A DNA stretch of 39,222 nucleotides from Candidatus Niyogibacteria bacterium RIFCSPLOWO2_12_FULL_41_13 (GTDB taxonomy: Bacteria; Patescibacteriota; Minisyncoccia; 2-12-FULL-41-13), in assembly GCA_001821615.1 (NCBI GenBank), contig MHMS01000023.1:1183-40404 (forward strand). The letters run 5' to 3'. This document shows, one piece after another, positions 39,060-39,222 of this stretch. The position numbers and the translations under genes are program-made. The notes beneath the pieces are model-generated. The model was given only the letters and a program-made list of their open reading frames with translations, was not told the origin of the DNA and made no database searches. How positions within the stretch are numbered: the first letter of the stretch is position 1; each line of letters begins with the position of its first letter.

Positions 39060-39222
39060 ATGAATACAATTACTATTCCTAAAAAAGAATTAAAAACAAT
39101 AGTTAAAGAGAGTGTTCGAGAAATTTTTGAACAGGAATCAATAAAGTTTCGAGCTTTATTTACGCCCTTTGTGTCTCAGAAAGAACAGAAAGATATTGAA
39201 AAAAAATATAACAAACCTTCTC
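39060..39222 (+). CDS. partial CDS at the window edge, antitoxin-like N terminus
   Basis: ATG 39060 opens MNTITIPKKELKTIVKESVR and stays open for 54 codons to the end of the window, so the gene is cut off and missing from the ORF track. The start ITIPKKEL followed by a helical, Glu/Lys-rich stretch resembles the N terminus of small CPR antitoxins of the RelB/Phd or AbrB kind, but the C-terminal half is missing and this is only an impression. A promoter lies directly upstream. Confidence 0.5.
   Translation, partial: MNTITIPKKELKTIVKESVREIFEQESIKFRALFTPFVSQKEQKDIEKKYNKPS

Overview
The window reads as a chromosomal segment of a Patescibacteria/CPR bacterium, most likely Parcubacteria-like. The evidence is compact AT-rich DNA, many 4-nt ATGA gene overlaps, few Shine-Dalgarno sequences, TGA used as a stop (ndk and ruvB end in TGA, so not the Gracilibacteria/Absconditabacteria code), a trigger factor with no PPIase domain, a type IV pilus locus, and a membrane pyrophosphatase. 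No rRNA, CRISPR array or phage module was found.

Layout. 0-1.6 kb: two small unknown genes, tRNA-Phe, a frameshifted membrane-protein gene and a probable 6S RNA. 1.6-7.7 kb: ndk, ruvB, a glycosyltransferase, tRNA-Gly, a RodA/FtsW-type SEDS protein and parB. 7.8-14.7 kb is the accessory-rich stretch: tRNA-Leu with inverted and direct copies of its own 3' end, an orphan gene, a MYG1/DHH-like protein, a one-chain MntA-HepT (nucleotidyltransferase-HEPN) fusion beside a duplicated 3' gene fragment, a 2-hydroxyacid dehydrogenase/aldolase/GtrA operon, a 14-codon lysine/arginine-rich ORF, and a GIY-YIG gene between inverted repeats abutting tRNA-Val. 15-25 kb: serS-alr-ftsQ, hppA-tig-clpP, an ATP-grasp enzyme, an orphan gene, recO and hup, bracketed by two inverted copies of a ~142-bp MITE-like element. 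25-29.5 kb: rny, gpmI and an HELMH metallopeptidase-like gene. 29.6-38.3 kb: histidine kinase, response regulator, pilB, pilC and three pilin-like genes. 38.3-39.2 kb: a four-helix-bundle (23S IVS-type) gene inside inverted word repeats, a nested tRNA-Arg locus, and the start of an unfinished gene.

Two features stand out. First, at 38789-38966 a complete tRNA-Arg(UCU) gene lies inside the anticodon loop of a second tRNA-Arg(UCU)-like gene, which is split exactly 36|36 nt and whose two halves have complementary anticodon stems. Second, short degenerate word repeats (such as TTGACATTTGAC, AGCTAAAAGCTA, CACATAACAC) fill many intergenic gaps and also occur in frame inside genes: alanine racemase three times, aldolase, glycosyltransferase and two prepilin leaders. 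In several gaps they form inverted pairs around a spacer, and at 38.3 kb the spacer is the four-helix-bundle gene. This suggests an unrecognised repeat-propagation system.

Promoter-like boxes often sit 6-8 nt before the start codon, suggesting leaderless mRNAs. Two orphan genes instead carry strong Shine-Dalgarno sequences. All functional calls come from reading motifs by eye; no database search was run.
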